A program made the position numbers and the translations under genes. Of a DNA stretch of 40,574 nucleotides, positions 1 through 7,040 are shown piece by piece (the stretch's first letter is position 1; each line of letters begins with the position of its first letter). The notes under the pieces are model-generated. The model was not told the origin of the DNA and did no database searches. It saw nothing but the letters and a program-made list of their open reading frames with translations. Source of the stretch: a virus; the IMG/VR virus record IMGVR_UViG_3300019755_000009, positions 1 to 40,574 of that record; one strand, written 5' to 3'.

Positions 1-345
1 ATGGAAAAAGCTTTAAGAATACTAGATGATGCAATAAAAGCACTGGAAAGTGAAGTAAGAATTTGGACTAAACAAGGAGATTTGGATATAGTAGAAAAGT
101 GTAAAAATGAGATAAAGCAATGCACTGAAGCTATTGAAAAGTTGCGTGGTGGCGAATGCTCGAACGAGAGCAGCGGTTTGCATTTACAACGTGTTATGGC
201 AAGTGCTTTACCTAAATTTATAGAACTACTAAACAAAGGTAGCTTCTTTATTTCGGCAATAGAACTTGATATGGACATGGACGGAGAGGACTTTAAGCAG
301 TTTATGGTGAAATTTATAGATGATGTAGAATCGCATTTGCCATAA
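1..345 (+). CDS. Hypothetical protein (possibly 5'-truncated)
   Basis: The reading frame gives 114 residues starting at an ATG on the first base of the window, so the true start may lie upstream. The first half is Lys/Glu-rich and predicted helical; the second half is more hydrophobic and ends with an acidic stretch. I recognise no family. The stop codon lies inside the right arm of a 10-bp inverted repeat (193-202 with 337-346) whose left arm falls inside this frame, so the frame may join two pieces of different origin. Function unknown. Confidence 0.55.
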   Translation: MEKALRILDDAIKALESEVRIWTKQGDLDIVEKCKNEIKQCTEAIEKLRGGECSNESSGLHLQRVMASALPKFIELLNKGSFFISAIELDMDMDGEDFKQFMVKFIDDVESHLP

Positions 346-346
346 C
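193..346. repeat. Inverted repeat, cassette-like unit 1
   Basis: GTTATGGCAA at 193-202 is the exact reverse complement of TTGCCATAAC at 337-346. The right arm contains the TAA stop of the ORF at 1-345, as in the other units of this window. Unlike most of them, the left arm lies inside the ORF. Confidence 0.5.
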
Positions 347-424
347 GGTTTTTCTATGGGTACGTGCTGCCCTTCAGTTTTGCACAGAATTAAAACGAGT
401 TAATAACCTTAAAATAACGGAGCG

Positions 425-748
425 ATGGCATTACGACCTAATTACAGCAGTTTAGACATGATTAGAATAGCGAAGTTTGCAAAAGAAAACCCAAACTTAA
501 AGCCAATACCACTAATAAAGGCGTATAATGAAAAATACCCAGAAGTTACAACAGAGCAAAAACTTAAGAATGTAAGGAATTGGCTTAATGATAACGCAGT
601 AATGGCGGTGGCTGAACCTATGAACGAGAGCGCAGTATTACCTATAGATGTTGTTGGCAAGACGTTTTGTTCCTGCGAACAGCCTAAGCCTAATTACCCT
701 GAAATGGTATGGTGCGACAACTGCGGATTAGAAATAAAACAAACGTAA
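425..748 (+). CDS. Hypothetical protein with C-terminal zinc-ribbon-like motif
   Basis: This is a 107-residue protein. The first 75 residues are basic and helical with a possible DNA-binding character. The last 30 carry a CxC motif and then CDNC, which together could bind zinc. A left repeat arm (653-661) sits at the junction between these two parts and the right arm (752-760) follows the stop, so the zinc-ribbon tail could be a separately acquired segment. No family is recognised. It lies in the accessory region upstream of the cytosine methyltransferase. Confidence 0.6.
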   Translation: MALRPNYSSLDMIRIAKFAKENPNLKPIPLIKAYNEKYPEVTTEQKLKNVRNWLNDNAVMAVAEPMNESAVLPIDVVGKTFCSCEQPKPNYPEMVWCDNCGLEIKQT

Positions 749-760
749 ATGCTTGCCAAC
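653..760. repeat. Inverted repeat, cassette-like unit 2
   Basis: GTTGGCAAG (653-661) pairs exactly with CTTGCCAAC (752-760). Further pairing inward, ACGTTTTGTT with AACAAACGT, is offset by five bases. The TAA stop of the ORF at 425-748 lies within the extended right arm. Confidence 0.5.
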
Positions 761-765
761 GTTTC

Positions 766-838
766 ATGTAAGATTTGAAGCGTAACCAGAAAAGAAACCT
801 TGAAAGTGCAAACGCCATATACGCTTTTAATTTTACAT
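766..838. repeat. Spacer palindrome between units 2 and 3
   Basis: The 19 bases at 766-784 match the reverse complement of 820-838 at 16 positions, leaving a loop of about 35 bases. It fills the gap between two repeat-enclosed ORFs and would fold as a long imperfect hairpin. Confidence 0.6.
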
Positions 839-841
839 TTT

Positions 842-1011
842 GTTATGGCGAGTTAATTTTTAGATATGAAAAAATTTAAGATAAAGTGGATTAACACAGG
901 TAGGATTGAGACGTTAGAAGGCTATGATTTATACCATGCTTTCGTAAGGGCAGGGTTACAAATTTGGTATAAAAAAACTGAAATATGGCAGGAACTTTAA
1001 TTCGCCATAAC
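842..1011. repeat. Inverted repeat enclosing a 44-residue ORF, unit 3
   Basis: GTTATGGCGAGTTAA (842-856) and TTAATTCGCCATAAC (997-1011) match as inverted repeats at 14 of 15 positions. The left arm ends 9 bases before the ATG and the right arm contains the TAA. This is the clearest example of the arrangement at the left end. Confidence 0.65.
866..1000 (+). CDS. Small hypothetical protein inside inverted repeat
   Basis: This short frame starts at an ATG preceded by TTTTTAGAT and encodes 44 residues, basic and aromatic-rich (ending in a WYKKTEIWQEL-like tail). No family is recognised. Reality is supported mainly by its precise fit between the arms of unit 3, which start just before its ATG and include its stop. 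It could be a small accessory peptide; function unknown. Confidence 0.5.
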   Translation: MKKFKIKWINTGRIETLEGYDLYHAFVRAGLQIWYKKTEIWQEL

Positions 1012-1061
1012 GTTAATAATATATTGCGTTGAATGCGGAATTTGATTAATTGAACAGAATA

Positions 1062-2186
1062 GTTTTTAATTTTTAGGGAGGGGGATTTTTATGAAATTTA
1101 ATTATGAGTGGACATTAAAAGATGCAAATTTTACCAAAGATAAAGGAACGGTTTTTAGCTGTTTTGCTTGCGGTGGTGGTTCGACAATGGGGTATAAATT
1201 AGCTGGTTTTGATGTATTAGGATGCAATGAGATTGACCCAAAGATGATGGAGGTATATATAGCTAACCACAACCCAAAGTATGCTTATTTAGAGCCTATA
1301 CAAACCTTTAAACTTAGAAAAGATTTACCAAAAGAATTATATAACCTCGATATTTTGGACGGGTCGCCACCTTGTAGCAGTTTTTCAATGGCTGGAAACC
1401 GTGAAAAAGATTGGGGAAAAGAAAAAAAGTTTAGAGAAGGACAAGCTGAACAGGTTTTGGATAACTTATTTTTTGACTTTATAGACCTTGCAAAAGAATT
1501 ACAGCCAAAAGTTGTAGTTGCTGAGAATGTGAAAGGGTTGCTTTTAGGTAATGCAAAAGAATATGTAAGGCGTATATATAGAGAATTTGATTTAGCTGGT
1601 TATTACTGCCAACATTGGTTATTAGATGCTTCAAAAATGGGTGTGCCACAACGTAGGGAAAGGGTGTTTTTTGTATGCCTTAGAAAAGATTTAGCAGAAC
1701 CATTTTTAGAGCAAGTAAGTTTGTTTGATATATTACCAAAAATAGAACTCAATTTCAATGAACCGGGCATAAAATATAAAGAAATAAAAAGAGGTATTGG
1801 AAGAAAAGCAAGTGAGTTGTATTATGAACGGTGGGAACAAAGAGAAGAAAATGACAGAGATTTTGGAGATATTACAAGCAGAATAAACGGCACAGGGTCT
1901 TGCTTCTCAGATGTTTTCGCAAAAAATGATATGATATTGCCAACTATTACAAGTAAAGGTGGTGTTTATGATTTTTATTCTGGACATTTTTTGAGTAAAA
2001 AAAGTTTTTGCAATGGTGGAACTTACCCACAGGATTATAATTTCTTAAAAAATAAACCTGAGTATTTAATTGGCATGAGCGTACCCCCTATAATGACTGC
2101 ACAAATAGCAACAGAGATTTATTCACAATGGATTTATGACCTTAATTGCTCGCAAGAGCAAAAGCGGGTGGGCAAAAATTAAAAAC
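1062..2186. repeat. Inverted repeat enclosing the cytosine methyltransferase, unit 4
   Basis: GTTTTTAATTTTT (1062-1074) is the exact reverse complement of AAAAATTAAAAAC (2174-2186). The arms are AT-only apart from the end base, so chance is a concern, but their placement (just before the ribosome-binding region and across the stop codon) matches the other units. Confidence 0.45.
1091..2182 (+). CDS. DNA (cytosine-5-)-methyltransferase
   Basis: The enzyme transfers a methyl group from S-adenosylmethionine to C5 of cytosine in DNA. Motif I (FxCxxGGGSTMG) is at residues 22-34, motif IV with the catalytic Cys is GSPPCSSFS at 91-99 (Cys95), motif VI is ENV at 145-147, motif VIII is QRRERV at 187-192, and motif X is GMSVPP at 328-333. 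The target-recognition region is the variable stretch around 200-290. The 363-residue length is normal and all core motifs are intact. An AGGGAGGGG run 8 bases before the ATG supports the start. No restriction endonuclease lies beside it, so it is probably an orphan enzyme protecting phage DNA or altering host methylation. Confidence 0.93.
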   Translation: MKFNYEWTLKDANFTKDKGTVFSCFACGGGSTMGYKLAGFDVLGCNEIDPKMMEVYIANHNPKYAYLEPIQTFKLRKDLPKELYNLDILDGSPPCSSFSMAGNREKDWGKEKKFREGQAEQVLDNLFFDFIDLAKELQPKVVVAENVKGLLLGNAKEYVRRIYREFDLAGYYCQHWLLDASKMGVPQRRERVFFVCLRKDLAEPFLEQVSLFDILPKIELNFNEPGIKYKEIKRGIGRKASELYYERWEQREENDRDFGDITSRINGTGSCFSDVFAKNDMILPTITSKGGVYDFYSGHFLSKKSFCNGGTYPQDYNFLKNKPEYLIGMSVPPIMTAQIATEIYSQWIYDLNCSQEQKRVGKN

Positions 2187-2240
2187 GTAGCATACTGCCA
2201 AAGCTGATTAAACGCACGAAAACAATGCAATATATTTGTT

Positions 2241-2291
2241 GTTGTGTAGCGTTTTAAAATAAAGCATTTGGTTTATAAAATGCTATACAAC
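2241..2291. repeat. Spacer palindrome A
   Basis: The segment at 2241-2256 (GTTGTGTAGCGTTTTA) pairs with 2274-2291 (TATAAAATGCTATACAAC) with few mismatches. It holds no ORF and stands immediately before a second palindrome. Confidence 0.55.
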
Positions 2292-2375
2292 GGTTTGGCT
2301 ATGCACCGTAAAAGCATAGCAGAATGTTTAATCAAATAACGGAATTTCATTGCTTTTATGGTGTATGAGCCGTTG
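2288..2375. repeat. Spacer palindrome B
   Basis: The arm at 2288-2316 pairs with 2351-2375 over most of its length (CACCGTAAAAGCA against TGCTTTTATGGTG), with a 4-base length difference. The left arm begins CAACGGTTTGGCTATG, and AACGGTTTGGCTATG recurs at 18565-18579. The 3' end of the palindrome lies 20 bases before the next gene. Confidence 0.6.
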
Positions 2376-2395
2376 TTATAAAGAGTTATTTAGTG

Positions 2396-2599
2396 ATGGA
2401 AAAATTTGAAACAGTAGGTAAAAAGATAAAAGTAAAATGCAACTCTTCAAGAACAGGAGAAGTTGAAAGAAATGGTGTGGTTTTGGAATACGACCCTAAC
2501 AGAAAATATAAGCAATACAAAATTGAGTACGAGTGGAACGGTGGCAGGAGATGGGACTGGGTTTTTAGGGGTCGTTTTTCAATGGCTAATTATTTATAA
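2396..2599 (+). CDS. Small hypothetical protein
   Basis: This 67-residue basic protein is rich in Trp, Arg and Tyr in its second half and probably forms a small beta-rich domain. A GTG one codon upstream is possible, but the ATG is more likely. It follows spacer palindrome B directly, as an accessory gene would. No family is recognised. Confidence 0.6.
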   Translation: MEKFETVGKKIKVKCNSSRTGEVERNGVVLEYDPNRKYKQYKIEYEWNGGRRWDWVFRGRFSMANYL

Positions 2600-2644
2600 C
2601 TTGTTTTTAAATGCCAATTTTGTATTACAAATCTTTGTAAGTGT

Positions 2645-2827
2645 ATGAAAACTAAAGATATAGTAAAATGTATTAGAATTGATAGAGAAACAAACGAATA
2701 CATGGCTTATTTGAAATTTCATAAAGTAAAATACAACGACTTGATACACAATGCAATTAAAGAGGTATTATTGAGTAAATGTAAAGAATTTAAGTATAAA
2801 GATAGTCAAGATAAGCTACCATTCTAA
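2645..2827 (+). CDS. Small hypothetical protein, possibly ribbon-helix-helix-like
   Basis: The 60-residue protein begins with a short strand-like segment (KCIRIDRETNEYM) followed by two predicted helices, a layout seen in some Arc/MetJ-type regulators, though no diagnostic residues can be named. It sits just before the promoter-like site at 2834-2865, between the accessory genes and the early block. Confidence 0.55.
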   Translation: MKTKDIVKCIRIDRETNEYMAYLKFHKVKYNDLIHNAIKEVLLSKCKEFKYKDSQDKLPF

Positions 2828-2833
2828 TTTATA

Positions 2834-2865
2834 TTCATTCTAAACTAAATTTAAACTTACTTTAC
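2834..2865 (+). promoter_or_regulatory. Weak Bacteroidota-type promoter
   Basis: TTC at 2834-2836 and TACTTTAC at 2858-2865 are 21 bases apart. The upstream part (AATTTATATTCATTCT) resembles the box found at 13280 and 19040. The start codon at 2869 would leave almost no leader. Confidence 0.35.
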
Positions 2866-2868
2866 AAT

Positions 2869-3333
2869 ATGAAAGAAATAGCGAAAAATAGAGAAGAAGC
2901 CATAAGAAAGATATACCTAATGATTTCTGTGGCTGGAAAAGTTAAAAATATTGATAATATACTTAGAAAAGTAGCGGATGAATATAATGTACTTCCAAAA
3001 GATTTAATTAAAATATCGGGTAATTTCAGTTTAGCTATAGGGTCTTTAGATCAAGGCAATATAGATCAAGATATCAAATTTTTAAGAGAGGGTATAAATT
3101 TATCTGTTAGAAGCAAAGAGGCTAGCGAAAAGAAATTAAAAAATATAATAAAAAAATCTACGGTCATGTATAAGAGGATTTATAAATGTCACCCGAAAAC
3201 GGAAACAAAAAGTAGTTACGAATATACACGTGACGAAATAATTAAATTTAAAAACTGTTTTGACGGTGATAAATTTCAAGATTCAGAAACTGGAGAAATC
3301 AAAACAATAGAAGAGATATGCGCGACAAGATAA
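2869..3333 (+). CDS. Hypothetical phage protein
   Basis: This 154-residue basic, helical protein is probably cytoplasmic, with Lys-rich centre and an acidic C-terminal segment. Its end overlaps the next gene by 16 bases, indicating a shared transcript. No family is recognised. It is the first gene of the early block leading to RecT. Confidence 0.65.
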   Translation: MKEIAKNREEAIRKIYLMISVAGKVKNIDNILRKVADEYNVLPKDLIKISGNFSLAIGSLDQGNIDQDIKFLREGINLSVRSKEASEKKLKNIIKKSTVMYKRIYKCHPKTETKSSYEYTRDEIIKFKNCFDGDKFQDSETGEIKTIEEICATR

Positions 3334-3656
3334 TAAAAGTGCTAAAACCCGAGATTTTAAATATTGATCTCGACGACAAAGAAATGGGTAATTCTTGCGG
3401 AGAATACTTTTTAAAAGTAAATATCGAAGGCTTAGAATTTAGTTACACTTTACCGAATTGGAAGCGTAATTTAGTTATCGATGTAGTAGGTACTGTAGTA
3501 GTAAAGAAACATGTAAGCTATTGCAATGTACACCCTAATACTTTAGAATTCGGAGTATATACAACCGACGGAGAACAGCAGGACAACAATTTAACTATAT
3601 CGGATATTTGCGAACTATTAACCGATTATTGTAATGACAATTTAGAATTATTCTAA
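3318..3656 (+). CDS. Hypothetical phage protein
   Basis: The 112-residue acidic protein seems mostly beta-stranded (alternating hydrophobic residues at about 30-60) with a short C-terminal helix. It overlaps the upstream gene by 16 bases. A terminator-like hairpin follows six bases after its stop. Function unknown. Confidence 0.65.
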   Translation: MRDKIIKVLKPEILNIDLDDKEMGNSCGEYFLKVNIEGLEFSYTLPNWKRNLVIDVVGTVVVKKHVSYCNVHPNTLEFGVYTTDGEQQDNNLTISDICELLTDYCNDNLELF

Positions 3657-3661
3657 ACTAC

Positions 3662-3690
3662 ATAAGGCTTCGATAATGTGGCCTTATTTT
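3662..3690 (+). terminator. Rho-independent terminator
   Basis: ATAAGGC (3662-3668) pairs perfectly with GCCTTAT (3681-3687), followed by a short T run. It ends the two-gene transcript at 2869-3656 and overlaps the upstream element of the next promoter. Confidence 0.65.
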
Positions 3691-3700
3691 AGTAAATTTG
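3669..3700 (+). promoter_or_regulatory. Promoter for the RecT operon
   Basis: TAAATTTG at 3693-3700 matches the TAnnTTTG element exactly; TTC at 3669-3671 stands where TTG is expected. The leader after it (TAAACTAAAAATT..GATATG) closely repeats the leader of the gene at 13332. It is placed to drive 3722 onward. Confidence 0.55.
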
Positions 3701-3721
3701 GTAAACTAAAAATTAATTGAT

Positions 3722-4717
3722 ATGAGTGAAATTAAACTAGAGCAAGTACCTGTAATTAGTCACAAACTAAAAGAAATAGGTAGCGAAGTTACAAAAAGAA
3801 TTGAGTCTTTAAACATTGAGAAACAAGTAGCTACTGAGGATACTAGAAAGAGCCTTAAAGAAATGCGAACATCTTTAAATTCTGAATTAAAAGCTTTCGA
3901 AGATCAAAGAAAAGATATAGGTAAGGCTATAAACAATCCTTATAAAGCTTTTGAAGCTGAATATAAAACACAGGTATCAGAAAAGTATAAATCTGCTATT
4001 GATTTATTGAAAGATAAAATAGCAAGTGTAGAGAATGATTTAAAAGCTAAGAAAAAAGAAGTAGTAGAGATTTATTTTAATGAGCTTATTTCTTCTGAAA
4101 ATATTGATTTCGTAAGCTTTGATAAGTTAGGATTAGATATCAATCTTTCTACTACTGAAAAGAAGTACAAAGAACAAGTAAATGAATTTATCGAACGTGT
4201 AACTGGTGATATTTCTTTAATTAAAACGCTAGAACATGAGGTTGAAATAATGGCCGAATACAAGGTATGTTTAAACACTACTAAAGCTATTAAAGATGTC
4301 CAAGACAGAAAAGAGCGTGAAAAAACTGAACTAAAAAGAAAGCAGATTCAGGAACTTAATAGAAGGAAGTTAGAGTTCGAGCGAGTCGGAATGAATTTAG
4401 ACACAGAAACAAATGTTTTTGCATTCAATACAGAGATTTATATAAGTACGGAAGCAGTAAAAGAACTTTCAAAAGACGAGTTTAGGGATAAGATTGTTGA
4501 ATTTGAAGAGATAATAAAAGATATTAAACCTGTTACTACACCTGAAAAAGAACCTGTAATTAGTAGTTTTAGTAATCCAGTAAAAGTTGAAGCTCCAAAA
4601 GTAGAAACTAAAGAAGATATTGTAAATGCTTCATTTCAAGTTAGTTCGACTTATTCGAAACTTAAAGCTTTAGGCCAATACATGAAAGATAACGGAATAA
4701 CTTATAAAAATATTTAG
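3722..4717 (+). CDS. DUF1351 family phage protein
   Basis: This 331-residue protein matches the DUF1351 pattern: a long N-terminal coiled coil (about 20-115) with the characteristic region around KAINNPYKAFEAEY, a middle domain, a second charged helical part (around 190-215), and a variable C-terminal tail. Members usually lie directly upstream of phage recombinases, as here, where RecT begins two bases after the stop. The biochemical role is unknown, but the steady linkage suggests support of recombination or replication. Confidence 0.8.
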   Translation: MSEIKLEQVPVISHKLKEIGSEVTKRIESLNIEKQVATEDTRKSLKEMRTSLNSELKAFEDQRKDIGKAINNPYKAFEAEYKTQVSEKYKSAIDLLKDKIASVENDLKAKKKEVVEIYFNELISSENIDFVSFDKLGLDINLSTTEKKYKEQVNEFIERVTGDISLIKTLEHEVEIMAEYKVCLNTTKAIKDVQDRKEREKTELKRKQIQELNRRKLEFERVGMNLDTETNVFAFNTEIYISTEAVKELSKDEFRDKIVEFEEIIKDIKPVTTPEKEPVISSFSNPVKVEAPKVETKEDIVNASFQVSSTYSKLKALGQYMKDNGITYKNI

Positions 4718-4719
4718 AT

Positions 4720-5472
4720 ATGTCAAACAAACCACAAACAAAAGTATCTATAGGAAATTATTTAAACTTTCCTAATACTCAAAAGTTCTTAACTGAGAAT
4801 TTACAGGACAATAAAAGCGAATTCGTAAGTAACCTAATTGCGTTAAGCGAAAATGATAAGAATATAGCCGAATGCGACCCTAAAAAACTTATGATGTGTG
4901 CTATGAATGCCACAGCTTTAAACCTACCTCTTAATAAAAATCTAGGGTATGCTTATGTAATAGCTTATAAAGGTGTTCCTCAATTTCAAATAGGATATAA
5001 AGGCCTTATTCAATTAGCTATTAGAACAGGAGCTTATGAGTATCTAAACGCTGTTGAAATAAGAGAAGGAGAAATAAAGCGAAATAAATTTACGGGTGAA
5101 GTAACTATATTGGGTGAATTCCCAGATAATAAAATAATAGGCTATTTGGCTTGTTTAAAATTGAATTCAGGTTTTAGAGCTTCGGTATATATGACAGAAT
5201 CACAAATAGAAGCTCATGCACTTAGATTTTCTAAATCTTATCAGTACGATAAAAAAAGCAATGGTAGTAGTAGTAAGTGGTCGGATTCGGAAGCCCGTCC
5301 GAAAATGGCTAATAAAACAGTCTTAAAAGCGTTGCTTGGTACTTATGGAGTTATGAGTACTGAATTAGGCAAAGCATTAGCTAATGACAGCGATAATGAG
5401 GATAATAATAGTAATTTTACAGATGCTGAGATTATCCCTCAAGAAGAACCTAATAAAACAGTCAAAATATAA
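4720..5472 (+). CDS. recT: RecT family single-strand annealing recombinase
   Basis: The protein binds single-stranded DNA and promotes annealing and strand exchange during phage recombination. The 250-residue length is typical. The RecT core is visible from CDPKKLMMCAMNATALNLPLNK (written across about residues 53-74) through the conserved QIGYKGLIQLAIRTG at about 90-104, the ALLGTYGVM-like part near 205-213, and an acidic, low-complexity C-terminus. It sits between the DUF1351 gene and an MBL-fold gene and upstream of SSB; the stop overlaps the next start by one base. Confidence 0.92.
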   Translation: MSNKPQTKVSIGNYLNFPNTQKFLTENLQDNKSEFVSNLIALSENDKNIAECDPKKLMMCAMNATALNLPLNKNLGYAYVIAYKGVPQFQIGYKGLIQLAIRTGAYEYLNAVEIREGEIKRNKFTGEVTILGEFPDNKIIGYLACLKLNSGFRASVYMTESQIEAHALRFSKSYQYDKKSNGSSSKWSDSEARPKMANKTVLKALLGTYGVMSTELGKALANDSDNEDNNSNFTDAEIIPQEEPNKTVKI

Positions 5473-6098
5473 TGTATAAAGTAATAGCTACTGGAAGCAA
5501 AGCAAACGCTGTATTGTATCATAATTCTATATTAGTTGATTGTGGTGTACCTTTCAAAGCTCTAAAAGATCACCTGTTAAATATACAGGTGATTATTTTA
5601 ACTCACGAGCATAAAGATCATGTTAATATAACCACGCTTAAAAAACTAAGTAAAGAAAGACCTACTTTAAGGTTTGGCTGTTGCGAATGGATGGTGGAAC
5701 ACATAAAAGGACATGTAAAGAATATAGATGTTTACAAAATCGGAGATGTTTATAACTATGGTTCTTTTTCTATCTCACCAATTAAATTATATCATGATGT
5801 GCCAAATTGCGGCTACAGGATTTTTAAAAATGATAGCAAGATATTACATGCTACTGATACATCGCATTTAGAAGGGATAACAGCGAAAGATTATGATTTA
5901 TACGCAATAGAACATAATTACGATGAAGAAAAGATAGCCGAAAATATAAGAGAAAAAGAGGGTAAAGGATTATTCTGTTATGAAAAAAGAGCCATGAACT
6001 CCCACTTATCGGAGCAACAGGCAAGGGAATTTATTTATAAAAACAAGAAAGAATCGAGTGAGGTTTTAAGACTTCATCAAAGTGATAATAATAGTTAA
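5472..6098 (+). CDS. MBL-fold metallo-hydrolase, probable nuclease
   Basis: Metallo-beta-lactamase fold enzyme of 208 residues. The metal motif is HEHKDH (residues 45-50), with further likely ligands His108, Asp129 (ATDT) and His148, and a late conserved NSHLS near 176-180. It resembles the YycJ/WalJ branch, whose members act on DNA or nucleic acid ends. It is translationally coupled to recT (start overlaps its stop), in the place where many phages carry an exonuclease partner, so a role in making single strands for RecT is an inference. Confidence 0.85.
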   Translation: MYKVIATGSKANAVLYHNSILVDCGVPFKALKDHLLNIQVIILTHEHKDHVNITTLKKLSKERPTLRFGCCEWMVEHIKGHVKNIDVYKIGDVYNYGSFSISPIKLYHDVPNCGYRIFKNDSKILHATDTSHLEGITAKDYDLYAIEHNYDEEKIAENIREKEGKGLFCYEKRAMNSHLSEQQAREFIYKNKKESSEVLRLHQSDNNS

Positions 6099-6107
6099 GC
6101 TAAAATT

Positions 6108-6476
6108 ATGAAATTTAAATTGACATTCAAACAAGAAGTAGGCAAAAAACGTAAATCTGTAGATATATTATTTTCAGCAGATACATACGCTCATGTAGAA
6201 GAACAATTTTTTAAGTACTGTGAAGAAAACGAGATTCCAATGTCCATTGGTGAATATGTAATAAGGCCTACCACTATTACCGATATTATAGTGAATAAAG
6301 AAGCTGGCATTTGGTATTTAATTACATGTATCGAGGAAGATATCGATGGAAAAGAATTTAAGCGTTATGTATTAATTGAAAGCGATAATGATATAAACGC
6401 CCGTAAAGAGATTGAAGAAATAGTAGAAGTGAAAAGTATAAGTTCAACTAAATTTATAGATGTAATATGTCAGTAA
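6108..6476 (+). CDS. Hypothetical protein, DUF4494-like
   Basis: 122-residue acidic protein with alternating strands and one helix. The pattern of a sensor-like N-terminal half and a closing STKFIDVI motif is similar in outline to DUF4494 proteins of Bacteroidota, but the match is weak. It overlaps ssb by 10 bases, so it belongs to the recombination operon. Confidence 0.6.
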   Translation: MKFKLTFKQEVGKKRKSVDILFSADTYAHVEEQFFKYCEENEIPMSIGEYVIRPTTITDIIVNKEAGIWYLITCIEEDIDGKEFKRYVLIESDNDINARKEIEEIVEVKSISSTKFIDVICQ

Positions 6477-6796
6477 ATAAGTGTATTTTTATAGGCCATT
6501 TGGGAGCCGATGCAGAAGTAAAATTCTTAGACGGTGGAATTGCAGTAGCTAACTTTTCAATTGCATGTACTGAGAAATGGACGGACAAACAAAACCAAAA
6601 GCAAGAAAAAACAGAATGGATTAATTGCGTAGCTTGGAAAGGTCTTGCAGAAGTAGCTGAAAAGTACTTTAAGAAAGGTATGCATCTTTATGTTGAAGGA
6701 AAGTATACAACAGAAGAATATACTAAAGACAATGAAAAGCGTTACGCAACTAAAATAAAGTGTACGAATATTCAAATGCTAGGCAAGAAAGAATAA
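6467..6796 (+). CDS. ssb: Single-stranded DNA-binding protein
   Basis: The 109-residue protein is a bare OB fold: MSVNKCIFIGHLGADAEV at the start, conserved VANFSIACTEKW (about 27-38), EKTEWINCVAWKGLAEVAEKY (47-67), then KGMHLYVEGKY. It coats single-stranded DNA in replication and recombination. The acidic C-terminal tail used by cellular SSB to bind partner proteins is missing, as in several phage versions. It is the last gene before a terminator at 6864-6897. Confidence 0.93.
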   Translation: MSVNKCIFIGHLGADAEVKFLDGGIAVANFSIACTEKWTDKQNQKQEKTEWINCVAWKGLAEVAEKYFKKGMHLYVEGKYTTEEYTKDNEKRYATKIKCTNIQMLGKKE

Positions 6797-6863
6797 CCAG
6801 CGTTTTAAAATAACCAATCACGCAAGTAATATTTGGCAATATGTACTTTGTAGCGTGAAGATT

Positions 6864-6897
6864 AGCGGAGCTTACTAGGTAGGTTTCCGCTTTTTTT
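6864..6897 (+). terminator. Rho-independent terminator after ssb
   Basis: AGCGGA pairs with TCCGCT and is followed by seven T. Upstream, TCACGC (6829) and GCGTGA (6853) may form an outer arm; the 60 bases between ssb and this hairpin contain no ORF. Confidence 0.75.
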
Positions 6898-6976
6898 GTG
6901 GTTGGATTGAAAATAATTAATTAAAATCATAATATTTACAATTATTAATATTAATTATAATGAAGAATAAAACATA

Positions 6977-7038
6977 AAATAATACATAGATTATAAATAA
7001 ATGTATTATATTTGTAATGAATCAATAGAATAATACAT
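6977..7038 (+). promoter_or_regulatory. Promoter and possible operator of the KilA-N gene
   Basis: TATATTTG at 7007-7014 matches the Bacteroidota -7 element, without a clear TTG upstream. AATACAT occurs at 6981 and again at 7032, and its reverse complement ATGTATT lies at 7001, so the start site is surrounded by three copies of the same 7-base word. This is the kind of layout expected for a repressor site. Confidence 0.5.
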
Positions 7039-7040
7039 AT

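Noticed and set aside
2463-2648. ORF of 61 codons in another frame of the gene at 2396
   Set aside because: It mainly overlaps a better frame, and its product is an unlikely mix of hydrophobic residues.
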